From: Propionibacteriaceae bacterium P6A17
GTDB lineage: Bacteria; Actinomycetota; Actinomycetes; Propionibacteriales; Propionibacteriaceae
Assembly: GCA_000619965.1 (NCBI GenBank)
Contig: JHVD01000001.1
Location: 186,001-250,000 of the forward strand
DNA: 64,000 bases
Direction: 5' to 3'
Made by a program: the position numbers and the translations under genes. This document shows positions 44,838 through 54,529 of the stretch, piece by piece; position 1 is the first letter of the stretch, and each line of letters begins with the position of its first letter. The notes under the pieces were generated by a model. It searched no databases, had not been told where the DNA came from, and saw nothing but the letters and a program-made list of their open reading frames with translations.

Positions 44838-44911
44838 CGCCGGTGACGACGGGGCACCGTGTTCGCGATCCACGAGGGACCGCGACGGCCCGTCCAGGCG
44901 AGGAGGGCCGG

Positions 44912-47068
44912 ATGTCGAGGGTGACGCTGCCGATCGAACAGGGCATGGACGATCAGCTGCCCGGCATCATCGAGCGCGTGGGCGCCGATGCGGTGCGCAA
45001 CTCCGACGGCACGTGGCTCCCTGAGATCACCCCGCAGCTCGGCGTGAAGGTCTACGAGACCTACTTCCCCTCCCGCGGCGACCAGGACTTCGCCCTCGCG
45101 CACCTGCACTGCCGCCCGCGCTTCTACCTCATGAGCGAGCGCGTGACGGCCGGGGAACAGCCGCTCGCGATCGACATCATGCGCGGCTACTACGCGCTGC
45201 AGGTCGAGCCGGACCTCACCGACGTCGAACGCTGGTGGGAGGTGATCGACCGCACGACGGGCGAGGTCGTCGGCGCCGATGGCTGGTCCGTCGCCGGGAC
45301 CGGCGCGGATGTCGTCGTGACGATCCAGCACCCCACGCCGTACCACGTGTACACCGTGAGCTTCCTCGCGTGGCAGTCGTGGGACTCCACGCAGATGTAC
45401 AACTACCTCACCAACAACTGGCAGGACGATCCGACGCGGGTGCGCGAGATCGGCTACGACGTGCGCGAGCCCGAGGTGTGGGACTTCATGCAGTCGTCGC
45501 TCAGGAGCTGGTGCGAGGCGCGGCCGGGGGTCGACGTCGTGCGCTTCACGACGTTCTTCTACCACTTCACGCTCGTGTTCAACGACGTCGCGAAGGAGAA
45601 GTTCGTCGACTGGTTCGGCTACTCCGCGAGCGTCTCGCCGCGCGCGATGGAGGCGTTCGAGGCGGAGACCGGCATCGCGCTCAGGGCGGAGGACTTCGTC
45701 GACGAGGGCTACTACAACTGCTCCTTCCGCGTCCCGACGCCGACCTACCGCAAGTGGATCGACTTCCAGTCCCGCTTCGTCGCCGAGAAGGTGAAGGGCC
45801 TCGTCGACATCGTGCACGAACACGGCAAGGAAGCCCTCATGTTCCTGGGCGACACCTGGATGGGCACCGAGCCCTACGGTGAGCACTTCGCCTCCACAGG
45901 CCTGGACGGCGTGGTCGGCTCCGTCGGATCGGCCGCCACCTGCCGCATGATCTCCGACATCCCCGGCGTGAAATTCACCGAGGGCCGGTTCCTGCCGTAC
46001 TTCTTCCCCGACGTGTTCCGCGAGGGCGGCGACCCGCTGGGGGAGGCCAACGACTCCTGGCTGCAGGCCCGCCGCGCGATCGCCCGTCGGCCGCTCGACC
46101 GCATCGGCTACGGCGGCTACCTGTCGCTCGCGACGAAGTTCCCCGACTTCATGGCGCGCGTCGAGGAGATCTGCGACGAGTTCCGCTCCATCCACGAGCT
46201 GGGCGGCGGCCACCTCCCGAAGAGCGCGCCGATCCGCGTCGGCATCCTCAACGCGTGGGGGAGCCTGCGCACCTGGCAGACGCACATGGTCGCGCACGCA
46301 CTCTGGTACAAGCAGATCTACTCCTACCTCGGCGTCCTCGAGTCGCTCGCCGGCCTGCCGTTCGAACTCACCTTCCTGAGCTTCGACGATGCCCGTGCCG
46401 GAGCGCTCGACGGGCTCGACGTCGTGCTCAACATCGGGGCCGCGCACACCGCCTTCTCCGGCGGCGACGAGTGGCTCGACCCTGCGTTGGCCGTTGCCGT
46501 GCGGCGGTTCGTCGCCTCCGGAGGCGGCCTCATCGGCGTCGGCGAGCCCTCCGCGGCGCTCGCGAACGGCGCCTACTTCCAGCTGTCCGACGTCCTGGGC
46601 GTCGACAAGGAGCTCGGGCTCTCCCAGTCCACCGACCGGTACCCGGTGGAGCAGCCCGAGCACTTCATCACCACCGACCTCGACGACGCCCTGGACGTCG
46701 GCGAGGGGGCGGGCGACATCTTCGCGATGGGTCGCGCGACGCAGATCCTCCGGCTGCGCGGGCAGTCGGTGGACCTGGCGGCGTCGACCTTCGGGAAGGG
46801 CCGATCCGTCTACATCGCAGGCCTGCCGTACTCGCCGGTCAACGCCCGCTTGCTGCACCGCGCGATCCACTGGGCCGCGGCGCAGGAGGAGGCGTTCGAC
46901 GACCTCGTGCCGTCGAACCCGCTGGTGGAGGCGGCGGTCTTCGAGGAGACCCGCAAGGTGCTCCTCATGAATCTCGCCAAGGAGCCGGTCACCACCCGGA
47001 TCCGCGGTGTCGACGTGGACCTCGCGGCGATGCAGTCGCGCTGGCTCGACGCCGACGAACTCGGCTGA
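44912..47068 (+). CDS. gnpA: 1,3-beta-galactosyl-N-acetylhexosamine phosphorylase (GH112)
   Basis: A 718-residue cytoplasmic phosphorylase that splits galacto-N-biose and/or lacto-N-biose with phosphate into galactose-1-phosphate and GalNAc/GlcNAc, saving one ATP. The sequence reads as a complete GH112 protein: N-terminal barrel with HCRPRFYLMSERV, DFVDEGYYNCSFRVPTPTYR and KWIDFQ, the segment HGKEALMFLGDTWMGTEPYG, a glutaminase-like middle domain (VLNIGAAHTAFSGGDEWLD, about 490-620) and a small C-terminal beta domain. AGGAGG at 44901-44906 fixes ATG 44912. Cutibacterium acnes has a galacto-N-biose-specific member, and pairing with GH101 favours the same specificity here. Confidence 0.92.
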   Translation: MSRVTLPIEQGMDDQLPGIIERVGADAVRNSDGTWLPEITPQLGVKVYETYFPSRGDQDFALAHLHCRPRFYLMSERVTAGEQPLAIDIMRGYYALQVEPDLTDVERWWEVIDRTTGEVVGADGWSVAGTGADVVVTIQHPTPYHVYTVSFLAWQSWDSTQMYNYLTNNWQDDPTRVREIGYDVREPEVWDFMQSSLRSWCEARPGVDVVRFTTFFYHFTLVFNDVAKEKFVDWFGYSASVSPRAMEAFEAETGIALRAEDFVDEGYYNCSFRVPTPTYRKWIDFQSRFVAEKVKGLVDIVHEHGKEALMFLGDTWMGTEPYGEHFASTGLDGVVGSVGSAATCRMISDIPGVKFTEGRFLPYFFPDVFREGGDPLGEANDSWLQARRAIARRPLDRIGYGGYLSLATKFPDFMARVEEICDEFRSIHELGGGHLPKSAPIRVGILNAWGSLRTWQTHMVAHALWYKQIYSYLGVLESLAGLPFELTFLSFDDARAGALDGLDVVLNIGAAHTAFSGGDEWLDPALAVAVRRFVASGGGLIGVGEPSAALANGAYFQLSDVLGVDKELGLSQSTDRYPVEQPEHFITTDLDDALDVGEGAGDIFAMGRATQILRLRGQSVDLAASTFGKGRSVYIAGLPYSPVNARLLHRAIHWAAAQEEAFDDLVPSNPLVEAAVFEETRKVLLMNLAKEPVTTRIRGVDVDLAAMQSRWLDADELG

Positions 47069-47077
47069 CGCGCCCGG

Positions 47078-47105
47078 CGGGTCGCCCCGGAAAGCCGGGA
47101 ACCCG
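47078..47105 (+). terminator. Hairpin between GH112 and the binding-protein gene
   Basis: CGGGT (47078-47082) with ACCCG (47101-47105), and CCCGG (47086-47090) with CCGGG (47095-47099), form an interrupted stem ten bases after the GH112 stop. TAGAAT at 47120-47125 could be a -10 for the next gene, so this may be a terminator or an attenuator. Confidence 0.45.
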
Positions 47106-47174
47106 TCGGCAGCGACGCCTAGAATGCTCTCCCGGCATTCGCTCAAGGATCAACGATGATTGGGGAATCCAACA

Positions 47175-48533
47175 ATGAAGAAGGCTATGACGAAGTCCGT
47201 GGCGCTGCTCGCAGTCGCCACCCTTGGGCTCTCGGCGTGCGCCGGCTCCGGCAGCGACACCACGTCGCCCAAGGCCGGCGAGTCCTCGCCCGCGATGAGC
47301 GAGAAGGCGTCCGAGCCAGCCAAGACCGGCGAGAAGGTGGAGATCCAGTACATCCACCGCCTGCCCGACGGCAAGGACATGACGCCGGTCCAGAAGATCG
47401 TCGACAAGTGGAACGCCGAGCACCCGAACATCCAGGTGAAGCCCACCAAGTTCGACGGCAAGGCCAACGAGCTCATCACCAAGCTGCAGCAGGACGTCCA
47501 GGCCGGCAGCGCCGCCTGCCTCGCGCAGGTGGGCTACGGCGAGGTGCCCGAGCTGTTCGTCAAGGGCATGTTCGAGGACGTCACCGCCGAGGTCGAGAAG
47601 TACAAGGAGCCCTTCGCCGACGGCGCCGTGGCGCTGATGACCGTCGGTGGCAAGGCCGTCGGCCTGCCGCAGGACGTCGGCCCGCTGATCTACATGTACA
47701 ACACCGCCGAGTTCGAGAAGCTCGGCATCAAGGCCCCGACGACGCTCGACGAGTTCAAGGCCGCCGCGGCGAAGGCTGCGGCGCAGGGCAAGTACATCGC
47801 GGCCTTCACGCCCGACGAGGCCGGCTACTGGCTGTCCGCGCAGGCCGCCGCCGCTGGGGCCGCGTGGTACAAGGCAGAGAACGACCAGTGGGTCGTCGCG
47901 GCCAACGACGACAAGTCCAAGGTCGTCGCCGACTTCTGGCAGGAGAACCTCGACAAGAAGCAGGTCCTCGTGACCCCGCGCTGGAACGAGTCCTTCGACA
48001 AGGCCTTGACCGGCGGCCAGCTCATCGGCCACTTCGCCGCAGCCTGGGAGGTCGGCTTCGCGCTCGACGTCCTCGACGGCACCCCGTACGAGGGCCAGTG
48101 GCGCGTCGCGCAGCTGCCGGACTTCGGCGCCGGCATGAAGACTGGCCCCGACGGCGGCTCCGGCGTCGCGGTCATGAAGGGCTGCAAGCACAAGGCCGAG
48201 GCCATGGAATTCAACGCCTGGTTCAACACCCAGATCGAGGACCTCGCGACCCAGGGCCTCGTCGTCGCGACGAAGCAGGCCCCGAAGAACCCGGAGAAGT
48301 GGCTGCGCCAGTTCGGCAAGCAGGACGTCCAGTCCGAGCTCGCCAAGGCGGCCACGGCCATGAACCCGGACTTCGTCTACGCACCCGGCTTCTCGTCGGT
48401 CGTCACCCCGATGGTGGAGGCCGCGACGAAGGCCGGCGCAGGTAGCGCGAAGGTCGCCGACATCTTCACCGCGGCGCAGGACGCATCCGTGAAGACGCTG
48501 AAGGCCGCCGGTCTGCCGGTGGCCAACGGCTGA
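47175..48533 (+). CDS. Sugar ABC transporter substrate-binding lipoprotein
   Basis: A 452-residue family-1 extracellular sugar-binding protein with a lipoprotein signal (lipobox LSAC, Cys22), a short Ser/Lys/Glu linker and the two-lobed fold (VEIQYIHRLPDGKD, KIVDKWNAEHPNIQVKPTKF and DVGPLIYMYNTAEFEKLGI). It lies 106 bp after the galacto-N-biose phosphorylase and should deliver that disaccharide to the permeases. The ATG at 47175, with GGGGAA upstream, gives the correct signal peptide; ATG 47157 is out of frame. Ligand specificity is inferred from context only. Confidence 0.88.
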   Translation: MKKAMTKSVALLAVATLGLSACAGSGSDTTSPKAGESSPAMSEKASEPAKTGEKVEIQYIHRLPDGKDMTPVQKIVDKWNAEHPNIQVKPTKFDGKANELITKLQQDVQAGSAACLAQVGYGEVPELFVKGMFEDVTAEVEKYKEPFADGAVALMTVGGKAVGLPQDVGPLIYMYNTAEFEKLGIKAPTTLDEFKAAAAKAAAQGKYIAAFTPDEAGYWLSAQAAAAGAAWYKAENDQWVVAANDDKSKVVADFWQENLDKKQVLVTPRWNESFDKALTGGQLIGHFAAAWEVGFALDVLDGTPYEGQWRVAQLPDFGAGMKTGPDGGSGVAVMKGCKHKAEAMEFNAWFNTQIEDLATQGLVVATKQAPKNPEKWLRQFGKQDVQSELAKAATAMNPDFVYAPGFSSVVTPMVEAATKAGAGSAKVADIFTAAQDASVKTLKAAGLPVANG

Positions 48534-48545
48534 TCGAACCCGTGC

Positions 48546-48577
48546 GTGGCCGGGTCCCCTCCTGAGGGCCCGGCCAC
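48546..48577 (+). promoter_or_regulatory. Intercistronic stem-loop between binding protein and permease
   Basis: GTGGCCGGG (48546-48554) pairs perfectly with CCCGGCCAC (48569-48577), with a further inner CCC/GGG. It lies 12 bases after the binding-protein stop and before the permease ribosome-binding site. As in other binding-protein operons, it may protect the upstream message or partly terminate, raising binding protein over permease. Confidence 0.65.
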
Positions 48578-48595
48578 CACCTCGAGGAGAGCAAC

Positions 48596-49510
48596 ATGGC
48601 TGGCAAGAAGCGCACGAGCAGGCAGGCGCGTCACCAGGCGGTGACGGGGTGGGCGTTCGCGCTCCCGTTCTTCCTTCTCTTCATCGTCGTGTTCATGGCG
48701 CCGATCGCGGTGTCTGTCTACAAGGCGTTCTACAAGCTGCAGGCCGGAGGCGGCCTCTACGGCGGAGGCGAGCCGACGAACCAATTCGTCGGATTCCAGA
48801 ACTTCGTCGACGCCGCGTCGAACCCCGGCTTCTGGACGGGCATGCTGCACGTCATCGCGTTCGGCGCCTTCCAGATCCCGATCATGATCCTCGGCGCGCT
48901 CGCGCTGGCCCTGCTGCTCGACTCGTTCCTCATCCGCAGGCCCGGCCCCTGGCGCCTGCTGTTCTTCCTGCCGTACGCCGTGCCCGGCCTGATCGCCGCG
49001 ATCATGTGGGGCTACATGTACATCCCCGAGATCTCGCCGTTCGCGGGCAACCTCCCGCAGCTCGACGGCCACCCGTTCTTCCTCGCGCCGAGCACGATCC
49101 TGTTCTCGATGGCCAACATGACCACCTGGACGTTCATGGGCTACAACATGCTGATCTTCCTCGCCGCGCTGCAGTCGATCCCGCACGACCTCTACGAAGC
49201 AGCCCGCATCGACGGCGCGACCGGCTGGCAGATCACCACCAAGATCAAGATCCCGATGGTCCGCGGTGCCGCGCTGCTCGCAGTGCTGCTGTCGATCATC
49301 GGCACCATCCAGCTCTTCAACGAGCCGACGGTCCTGCGCAGCATCGCGACGTGGATCCCGGCCGACTACACACCCATGACCCTGACGTACGACACGCTCT
49401 ACCAGCTCTCCGGCGGGCACGGTCCCGCCTCGGCGACCTCCATCCTCATGGCGCTGATCGCCGGCGTGCTGGCCGTCGTGTACTTCCTGGCACAGAGGAA
49501 GGTGGACTGA
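48596..49510 (+). CDS. Sugar ABC transporter permease (MalF/UgpA-like)
   Basis: A 304-residue permease with six membrane helices. The cytoplasmic EAA loop, which contacts the ATPase, is EAARIDGATGWQITTKIKIP (about 200-219). GAGGAGA precedes ATG 48596. It forms a heterodimer with the next gene product. No ATPase gene is in the cluster, so the importer should use a shared MsiK-type ATPase encoded elsewhere. Confidence 0.92.
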   Translation: MAGKKRTSRQARHQAVTGWAFALPFFLLFIVVFMAPIAVSVYKAFYKLQAGGGLYGGGEPTNQFVGFQNFVDAASNPGFWTGMLHVIAFGAFQIPIMILGALALALLLDSFLIRRPGPWRLLFFLPYAVPGLIAAIMWGYMYIPEISPFAGNLPQLDGHPFFLAPSTILFSMANMTTWTFMGYNMLIFLAALQSIPHDLYEAARIDGATGWQITTKIKIPMVRGAALLAVLLSIIGTIQLFNEPTVLRSIATWIPADYTPMTLTYDTLYQLSGGHGPASATSILMALIAGVLAVVYFLAQRKVD

Positions 49511-49511
49511 C

Positions 49512-50414
49512 ATGACCGCCAAGGCCGAGGGTGCCCGTCGGGGCTTCCGCGAATCCATCGAGGGCCTCCCGCCGCGCTCGATCGCCCCGACGAAGACCGC
49601 GCGCGTGCTCACGAACGTGCTGCTGGGGTTCGTCGCGCTGTACTTCCTGCTGCCGATCGCGTGGATGGTGATCGCGTCGTCGAAGTCCAACCACGACCTC
49701 GTCACGACGCCCGGGTTCGCGTTCGCGGACCTCAACTGGGGCCTCAACTGGGCTTCCCTGATGCAGTGGACCGGCGACCTCTTCCCGCGCTGGGTGCTCA
49801 ACTCGCTGTTCTACTCGACGACGGCCGCCGTCGTCGGGACGCTCATCTCGGTGGCGTGCGGCTACGCACTGGCGAAGTTCGCGTTCCCGGGGAGGAAAAT
49901 GCTGCTCGGCACGATCATGACGGGCCTGCTCATGCCCGTCGCGCTGCTGACGATCCCGCTCTACATGATGTTCCACGGCATGGGGCTCGTGGACACGGTC
50001 TGGGCCATCCTCATCCCCTCGATGGTGAGCCCGTTCGGTGTGTTCCTCGGCAACGTCTACGCGACGTCGTCGGTGCCCACCGAGCTGCTCGAGGCGGCCC
50101 GCATCGACGGCGCGGGGGAGTTCCGCATCTTCTTCACGATGGTGCTGCGCCTGCTCGCGCCGGCCATGGTGACGATCTTCCTGTTCATCTTCGTGGCGAC
50201 GTGGAACAACTTCCTCCTGCCGCTCATGATGATCAGCAAGCCGGAGCTCAAGCCGGTCACGCTCGGCCTCTACGGCATGATGAGCTACTTCAGCCCCGAC
50301 AAGGGCGCGGTGATCCTTGGTGCCCTGCTGGGCGTCGTGCCGCTCGTCATCCTGTTCCTCGTGCTGCAGCGTTTCTGGCAGTCGGGCCTTGCCGCCGGAG
50401 CGGTCAAGGGCTGA
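49512..50414 (+). CDS. Sugar ABC transporter permease (MalG/UgpE-like)
   Basis: A 300-residue second permease. Six helices follow a 35-residue cytoplasmic N-terminus. The EAA loop is EAARIDGAGEFRIFFTMVLR (about 196-215). The start is one base after the stop of the first permease, so the two are coupled. With the binding protein it makes the likely galacto-N-biose importer. Confidence 0.92.
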   Translation: MTAKAEGARRGFRESIEGLPPRSIAPTKTARVLTNVLLGFVALYFLLPIAWMVIASSKSNHDLVTTPGFAFADLNWGLNWASLMQWTGDLFPRWVLNSLFYSTTAAVVGTLISVACGYALAKFAFPGRKMLLGTIMTGLLMPVALLTIPLYMMFHGMGLVDTVWAILIPSMVSPFGVFLGNVYATSSVPTELLEAARIDGAGEFRIFFTMVLRLLAPAMVTIFLFIFVATWNNFLLPLMMISKPELKPVTLGLYGMMSYFSPDKGAVILGALLGVVPLVILFLVLQRFWQSGLAAGAVKG

Positions 50415-50496
50415 ACCGAGCCGTCGGGAACCGGGGCGGGGGCACTAGGCTTGAGGCTCTGGTGCCCCCGCGCCACGTATGAGCCCAGGAGGAACA

Positions 50497-52341
50497 GTGC
50501 CCGAACTCAGGTCCCGTACCAGCACCCACGGCCGCAACATGGCCGGCGCCCGTGCGCTCTGGCGCGCCACCGGCATCGGCGAGGGAGACTTCGGCAAGCC
50601 GATCATCGCCGTCGCCAATTCCTTCACGCAGTTCGTGCCCGGTCACGTGCACCTGCGCGACATGGGACGGCTCGTCAGCGACTCGATCAAGGAGGCGGGC
50701 GCGATCGGCCGCGAGTTCAACACGATCGCCGTCGACGACGGCATCGCCATGGGCCACGGCGGCATGCTCTACTCGCTGCCGAGCCGCGAGCTGATCGCCG
50801 ACTCGATCGAGTACATGGTCAACGCCCACTGCGCCGACGCGCTCGTGTGCATCTCCAACTGCGACAAGATCACGCCCGGCATGTTTCTGGCCGCGCTCAG
50901 GCTCAACATCCCGACGGTGTTCGTCTCCGGCGGCCCCATGGAGTCCGGCAAGGCCGTGGCCAAGGACGACGGCACCGTCACCAGCAACCTCAACCTGATC
51001 CACCCGATGGCTGCCGCGGTGGATGCGAGCATCTCCGACGACGAACTCGCCCGGATGGAGGCCAACGCCTGCCCGACGTGCGGCTCCTGCTCGGGCATGT
51101 TCACGGCCAACTCGATGAACTGCCTGCTGGAGGCGATCGGCCTCGCGCTGCCCGGCAACGGCTCGACGCTCGCCACCCACGCCGCGCGCAAGGGGCTGTT
51201 CGAGGGCGCGGGCCGGCTCATCGTCGAGCTTGTCAAGCGCTACTACGAGGGCGGCGACGAGTCCGTCCTGCCGCGCTCGGTGGCCACCAAGGCGGCGTTC
51301 ACCAACGCCATGAAGCTCGACGTCGCCATGGGTGGCTCGACGAACACCGTCCTGCACCTGCTCGCCGCGGCCCAGGAAGCCGGCGTCGACTTCACGATGG
51401 ACGACATCGACCGCATCAGCCGCGACGTGCCGTGCATCGCCAAGGTGGCGCCCAACTCCGACCGCTACCACATGGAGGACGTGCACCGCGCCGGTGGCAT
51501 TCCCGCGCTGCTCGGCGAGCTGCACCGCGCCGGCAAGCTCGACGACCAGGTCACCTGCCTGCACTCGTCGTCCCTGCAGCAGTGGCTCGACGACTGGGAC
51601 ATCCGCGGTGGCAAGGCCAAGCAGGAGGCGATCGACCTCTTCCTCGCCGCGCCGGGCGGGGTGCGCACCACCGAGGCCTTCTCGACGGACAACCGCTGGG
51701 AGTCGCTCGACACCGACGCGGAGCACGGCTGCATTCGTTCCTTGGAGCACGCCTACACGGCCGACGGCGGGCTCGCCGTGCTGAAAGGCAACCTGGCCCC
51801 CGACGGAGCCATCGTGAAGACCGCGGGCGTCCCCGAGGCGCAGTGGGAGTTCACGGGCACGGCCGTGGTCACCGAGAGCGAGCAGGAGGCCGTCGACGCC
51901 ATCCTCGGCGGCCGGGTGCGGGAGGGCGACTTCGTCGTCGTGCGCTACGAGGGGCCGAAGGGCGGGCCGGGCATGCAGGAGATGCTGTACCCGACGTCGT
52001 ATCTGAAGGGCGTGGGCCTCGGGCCGAAGTGCGCGCTCGTCACCGACGGGCGCTTCTCGGGCGGCTCGTCGGGGCTGTCCATCGGCCACGTGTCTCCCGA
52101 GGCTGCCTCGGGCGGCGCGATCGGCCTCGTCGAAGACGGCGACACCATCACCGTGTCGATCCCCGCGCGCTCCATCACCCTGAACGTCCCCGACGAGGAG
52201 CTGGCCCGTCGCCGCGCCGCGGCCGACGAGGCCGGGTGGCGGCCGCGGGATCGGCAGCGGCCGGTGTCCCAGGCGCTGCGCATCTACGGTGCGTTGGCGC
52301 AGTCGGCCGACAAAGGTGCGGCGCGCCGCTTCGACGGCTGA
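50497..52341 (+). CDS. ilvD: Dihydroxy-acid dehydratase
   Basis: A 614-residue Fe-S dehydratase of valine, isoleucine, leucine and pantothenate synthesis, converting 2,3-dihydroxy acids to 2-keto acids. Signatures are [20 protein letters not shown] at the N-terminus, [12 protein letters not shown] and [17 protein letters not shown] carrying the cluster cysteines, and [20 protein letters not shown] near the C-terminus. GTG 50497 is preferred because AGGAGG lies at 50487-50492; the in-frame ATG at 50479 is upstream of that site. It is separate from the glycan locus before it. Confidence 0.95.
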   Translation: MPELRSRTSTHGRNMAGARALWRATGIGEGDFGKPIIAVANSFTQFVPGHVHLRDMGRLVSDSIKEAGAIGREFNTIAVDDGIAMGHGGMLYSLPSRELIADSIEYMVNAHCADALVCISNCDKITPGMFLAALRLNIPTVFVSGGPMESGKAVAKDDGTVTSNLNLIHPMAAAVDASISDDELARMEANACPTCGSCSGMFTANSMNCLLEAIGLALPGNGSTLATHAARKGLFEGAGRLIVELVKRYYEGGDESVLPRSVATKAAFTNAMKLDVAMGGSTNTVLHLLAAAQEAGVDFTMDDIDRISRDVPCIAKVAPNSDRYHMEDVHRAGGIPALLGELHRAGKLDDQVTCLHSSSLQQWLDDWDIRGGKAKQEAIDLFLAAPGGVRTTEAFSTDNRWESLDTDAEHGCIRSLEHAYTADGGLAVLKGNLAPDGAIVKTAGVPEAQWEFTGTAVVTESEQEAVDAILGGRVREGDFVVVRYEGPKGGPGMQEMLYPTSYLKGVGLGPKCALVTDGRFSGGSSGLSIGHVSPEAASGGAIGLVEDGDTITVSIPARSITLNVPDEELARRRAAADEAGWRPRDRQRPVSQALRIYGALAQSADKGAARRFDG

Positions 52342-52395
52342 GGCCGCGCCCGCCCGCCTGGGCCCGCGCTGCGGGACGACGGCGGGGCACTTCGG

Positions 52396-53451
52396 CTACA
52401 GCCAGCGTTGTGTCTTGAAGATCGCCCACATCCCGAGCGCGGAGGCGAGCATGAGGCCGAGGGCCCACGGGTAGCCGGCAGCCCAGTGCAGCTCCGGCAT
52501 GCGGTCGAAGTTCATGCCGTAGATGCCGGTGACCAGCGTGGGCAGGAACAGCACGCCCGCCCACGCGGCGATCCGACGCGCGTCCTCGGCCTGTTTCAGC
52601 GACGCTTCGCTCATCTGCCGCATCTGTTCGTTGCTCACCTGGGACTGGAGCGCCAGGTGGAGATTCAGCACGCCGACGAGCGCCTCCCGCATGGACTCGA
52701 TCCGCTCCGTGATCTGCGTGACGTGGTCCTCGATGTCGCGCAGTTGTTGGCGAAGGTCGTCGTCGGCGCGATAGAAGACGCGATCGTGGCGAAGCGCGGC
52801 GATCACCTCGTCGACGGGGCGCACCGCGCGCTGGAAGTCGATCACCTCGCGGGTGAGCTGGTAGATGCGCTTCGAGACGTCGGAGTTGCCGGTGAACACC
52901 TCGGCGTCGATTTCGTCGATGTCGTTGTCGATGCCGCCGACGACGGGCATGTACCCGTCGACGACGCTGTCCAGCAGCCGCATGAGGATGAGTCCCGGTC
53001 CGAGGGCGAGCACCTCGGGCTGCGCCTCGAGCTCCGCGCGGATGCGGGCGAGGTCGGGGCCTTCGGAGTGGCGGACGGTGATGAGCACGCGCTCGCCGAC
53101 GAAGGCGTGGATCTCCCCGAAGTCGACGGATTCCCTGAGGTCGTCGTAATGGGCGGCCCGGAGGACGAGGAACAGCGTGTCGTCGTAGCGTTCCAGCTTC
53201 GGCCGCTGGTGCGCGATCACGGTGTCCTCGACGGCGAGCTCCGGCAGCGCGAAGCGACGCGCGAGGACGTCCATGTCGTCGGCGGAGGGGCGGTGCAGGT
53301 CGAGCCACGCGAAGGCCTCCTGCCGCTGCTCGAGCAGGTGGACGGCGTCGTCGACGCTCGCCGCCGTCGCGATCCGCTCGCCGTCGACGTAGAGGCCGGC
53401 GTCCGCCAGGGAGCACTCGGTGCCCGCAGGGGGCGGGGTCTGGCCGGTCAT
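52396..53451 (-). CDS. corA: CorA-family magnesium/cobalt transporter
   Basis: A 351-residue divalent-cation channel of the pentameric CorA family. A large N-terminal cytoplasmic alpha/beta domain (to about 230) and a long helix lead to two C-terminal membrane helices (LFLPTLVTGIYGMNFDRMPE and PWALGLMLASALGMWAIFK). The GMN selectivity motif sits in YGMNF at the end of the first helix. AGGAGG six bases before ATG 53451 sets the start. The metal could be Mg2+, Co2+ or Ni2+; sequence alone does not settle this. Confidence 0.92.
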   Translation of the reverse strand: MTGQTPPPAGTECSLADAGLYVDGERIATAASVDDAVHLLEQRQEAFAWLDLHRPSADDMDVLARRFALPELAVEDTVIAHQRPKLERYDDTLFLVLRAAHYDDLRESVDFGEIHAFVGERVLITVRHSEGPDLARIRAELEAQPEVLALGPGLILMRLLDSVVDGYMPVVGGIDNDIDEIDAEVFTGNSDVSKRIYQLTREVIDFQRAVRPVDEVIAALRHDRVFYRADDDLRQQLRDIEDHVTQITERIESMREALVGVLNLHLALQSQVSNEQMRQMSEASLKQAEDARRIAAWAGVLFLPTLVTGIYGMNFDRMPELHWAAGYPWALGLMLASALGMWAIFKTQRWL

Positions 53452-53564
53452 GGTTGCCTCCTGAAGGGTCCGCGGGCGGTTCGGGGGCGGGCGGGCCCCG
53501 ACGCGTATGGTACGCACCCCGCCGACGACGCGCCCTGCTAGGTTGGTCGAGGGAGGACAAAGGC

Positions 53565-54467
53565 ATGGATCTCGAGAACTTCGACATCGACTCGACCACC
53601 GTCGAGGCGTGGGACGCCTTCACGGCCAACTTGGCCGAGGTGCTGTCCGTGATGGACGACGCGTCCGACCTGACGATCGCCGTGGCGCGGGGCCTCGCCG
53701 AGGGGGACGTGCCCGCGATCCGCTTCGACGTGGCGGGCGCGACGGTGACCGCGACGATCCGCGCCGGCCGCACGGCCCCGGGGGAGACGGACCCGGCCGA
53801 CGACGAGCGCCCGCTGCTCGTCGACCTGGGCTGGCAGGCGCCCGACGACCGCCAGCCCACCTTCCACGCCGCCTGCGACCAGGAGGAGACGGAGCCGCTC
53901 GCCGCGCTCACGAGCGCCACGATGCAGGAGATCTTCGACGTCATCCACCCGGTGTTCCTGGAGCCCGACCACCTGCGCGAGATCCTGCGCGGCACGGAGT
54001 CGTGGCAGACGACGCCGCGCCCCTCGCCGACGGAGCAGGACGTCGCCCTCATGCCCGCCGACCGCGCAGATCTGGACCGCATCGTCGACGACCTGCTCGA
54101 ACGCAGCTTCGGGCATCCTGCGCTGCGCAACCCCGACGGGGAGGTGGCGATCCGCGTCGGGTCGACGATCATCTTCCTGCGCTCCACGCCGGACGCACAG
54201 GAGCTCGTCGTGTTCTCCCCGCTCGTGCACGACGTCGCCGGCCGGTCGCGCGCCTGCGAGGTGCTCAACGACCTCAACGTCGAGGCCCGCTACGGCCGAT
54301 TCGCGCTCCACAAGGACCGGGTCTACGTCCAGATGTCGGTCGACGCGCGCCCCTTCGTGCCCGCGCACCTCGTGCACGCGCTGCGGCTCGTCGCGCACGT
54401 CGCCGACGGCATCGACGACGACCTTGCGGCAAAGCTCGGCGGGCGCACCACGTTCCCGTCCACCTGA
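53565..54467 (+). CDS. YbjN/CesT-like chaperone-fold protein
   Basis: A 300-residue acidic cytoplasmic protein, probably with two YbjN-type alpha/beta modules: the second (about 160-285) has a DLDRIVDDLLERSFGHPALR helix, GSTIIFLRSTPDAQELVVFS, and the RSRACEVLNDLNVEARYGRF segment typical of the fold. Such proteins resemble type III secretion chaperones, but their role in actinobacteria is unknown. TAGGTT (53539-53544) and GGGAGGAC (53551-53558) give a normal promoter and ribosome-binding site for ATG 53565. Confidence 0.65.
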   Translation: MDLENFDIDSTTVEAWDAFTANLAEVLSVMDDASDLTIAVARGLAEGDVPAIRFDVAGATVTATIRAGRTAPGETDPADDERPLLVDLGWQAPDDRQPTFHAACDQEETEPLAALTSATMQEIFDVIHPVFLEPDHLREILRGTESWQTTPRPSPTEQDVALMPADRADLDRIVDDLLERSFGHPALRNPDGEVAIRVGSTIIFLRSTPDAQELVVFSPLVHDVAGRSRACEVLNDLNVEARYGRFALHKDRVYVQMSVDARPFVPAHLVHALRLVAHVADGIDDDLAAKLGGRTTFPST

Positions 54468-54517
54468 CCGTCCCCGCCCAGCATCCGTAGGCGCACCGCG
54501 GCCGCGGCGGCACGCAC

Positions 54518-54523
54518 TAGACT
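54518..54523 (+). promoter_or_regulatory. -10 hexamer of a leaderless PPOX-fold gene
   Basis: TAGACT followed by exactly six bases and ATG 54530. No Shine-Dalgarno is visible. Confidence 0.55.
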
Positions 54524-54529
54524 GGGCGC

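Noticed and set aside
50479-50481. ATG 50479 as the ilvD start
   Set aside because: It lies upstream of the AGGAGG at 50487-50492; GTG 50497 is correctly spaced and gives the family N-terminus.
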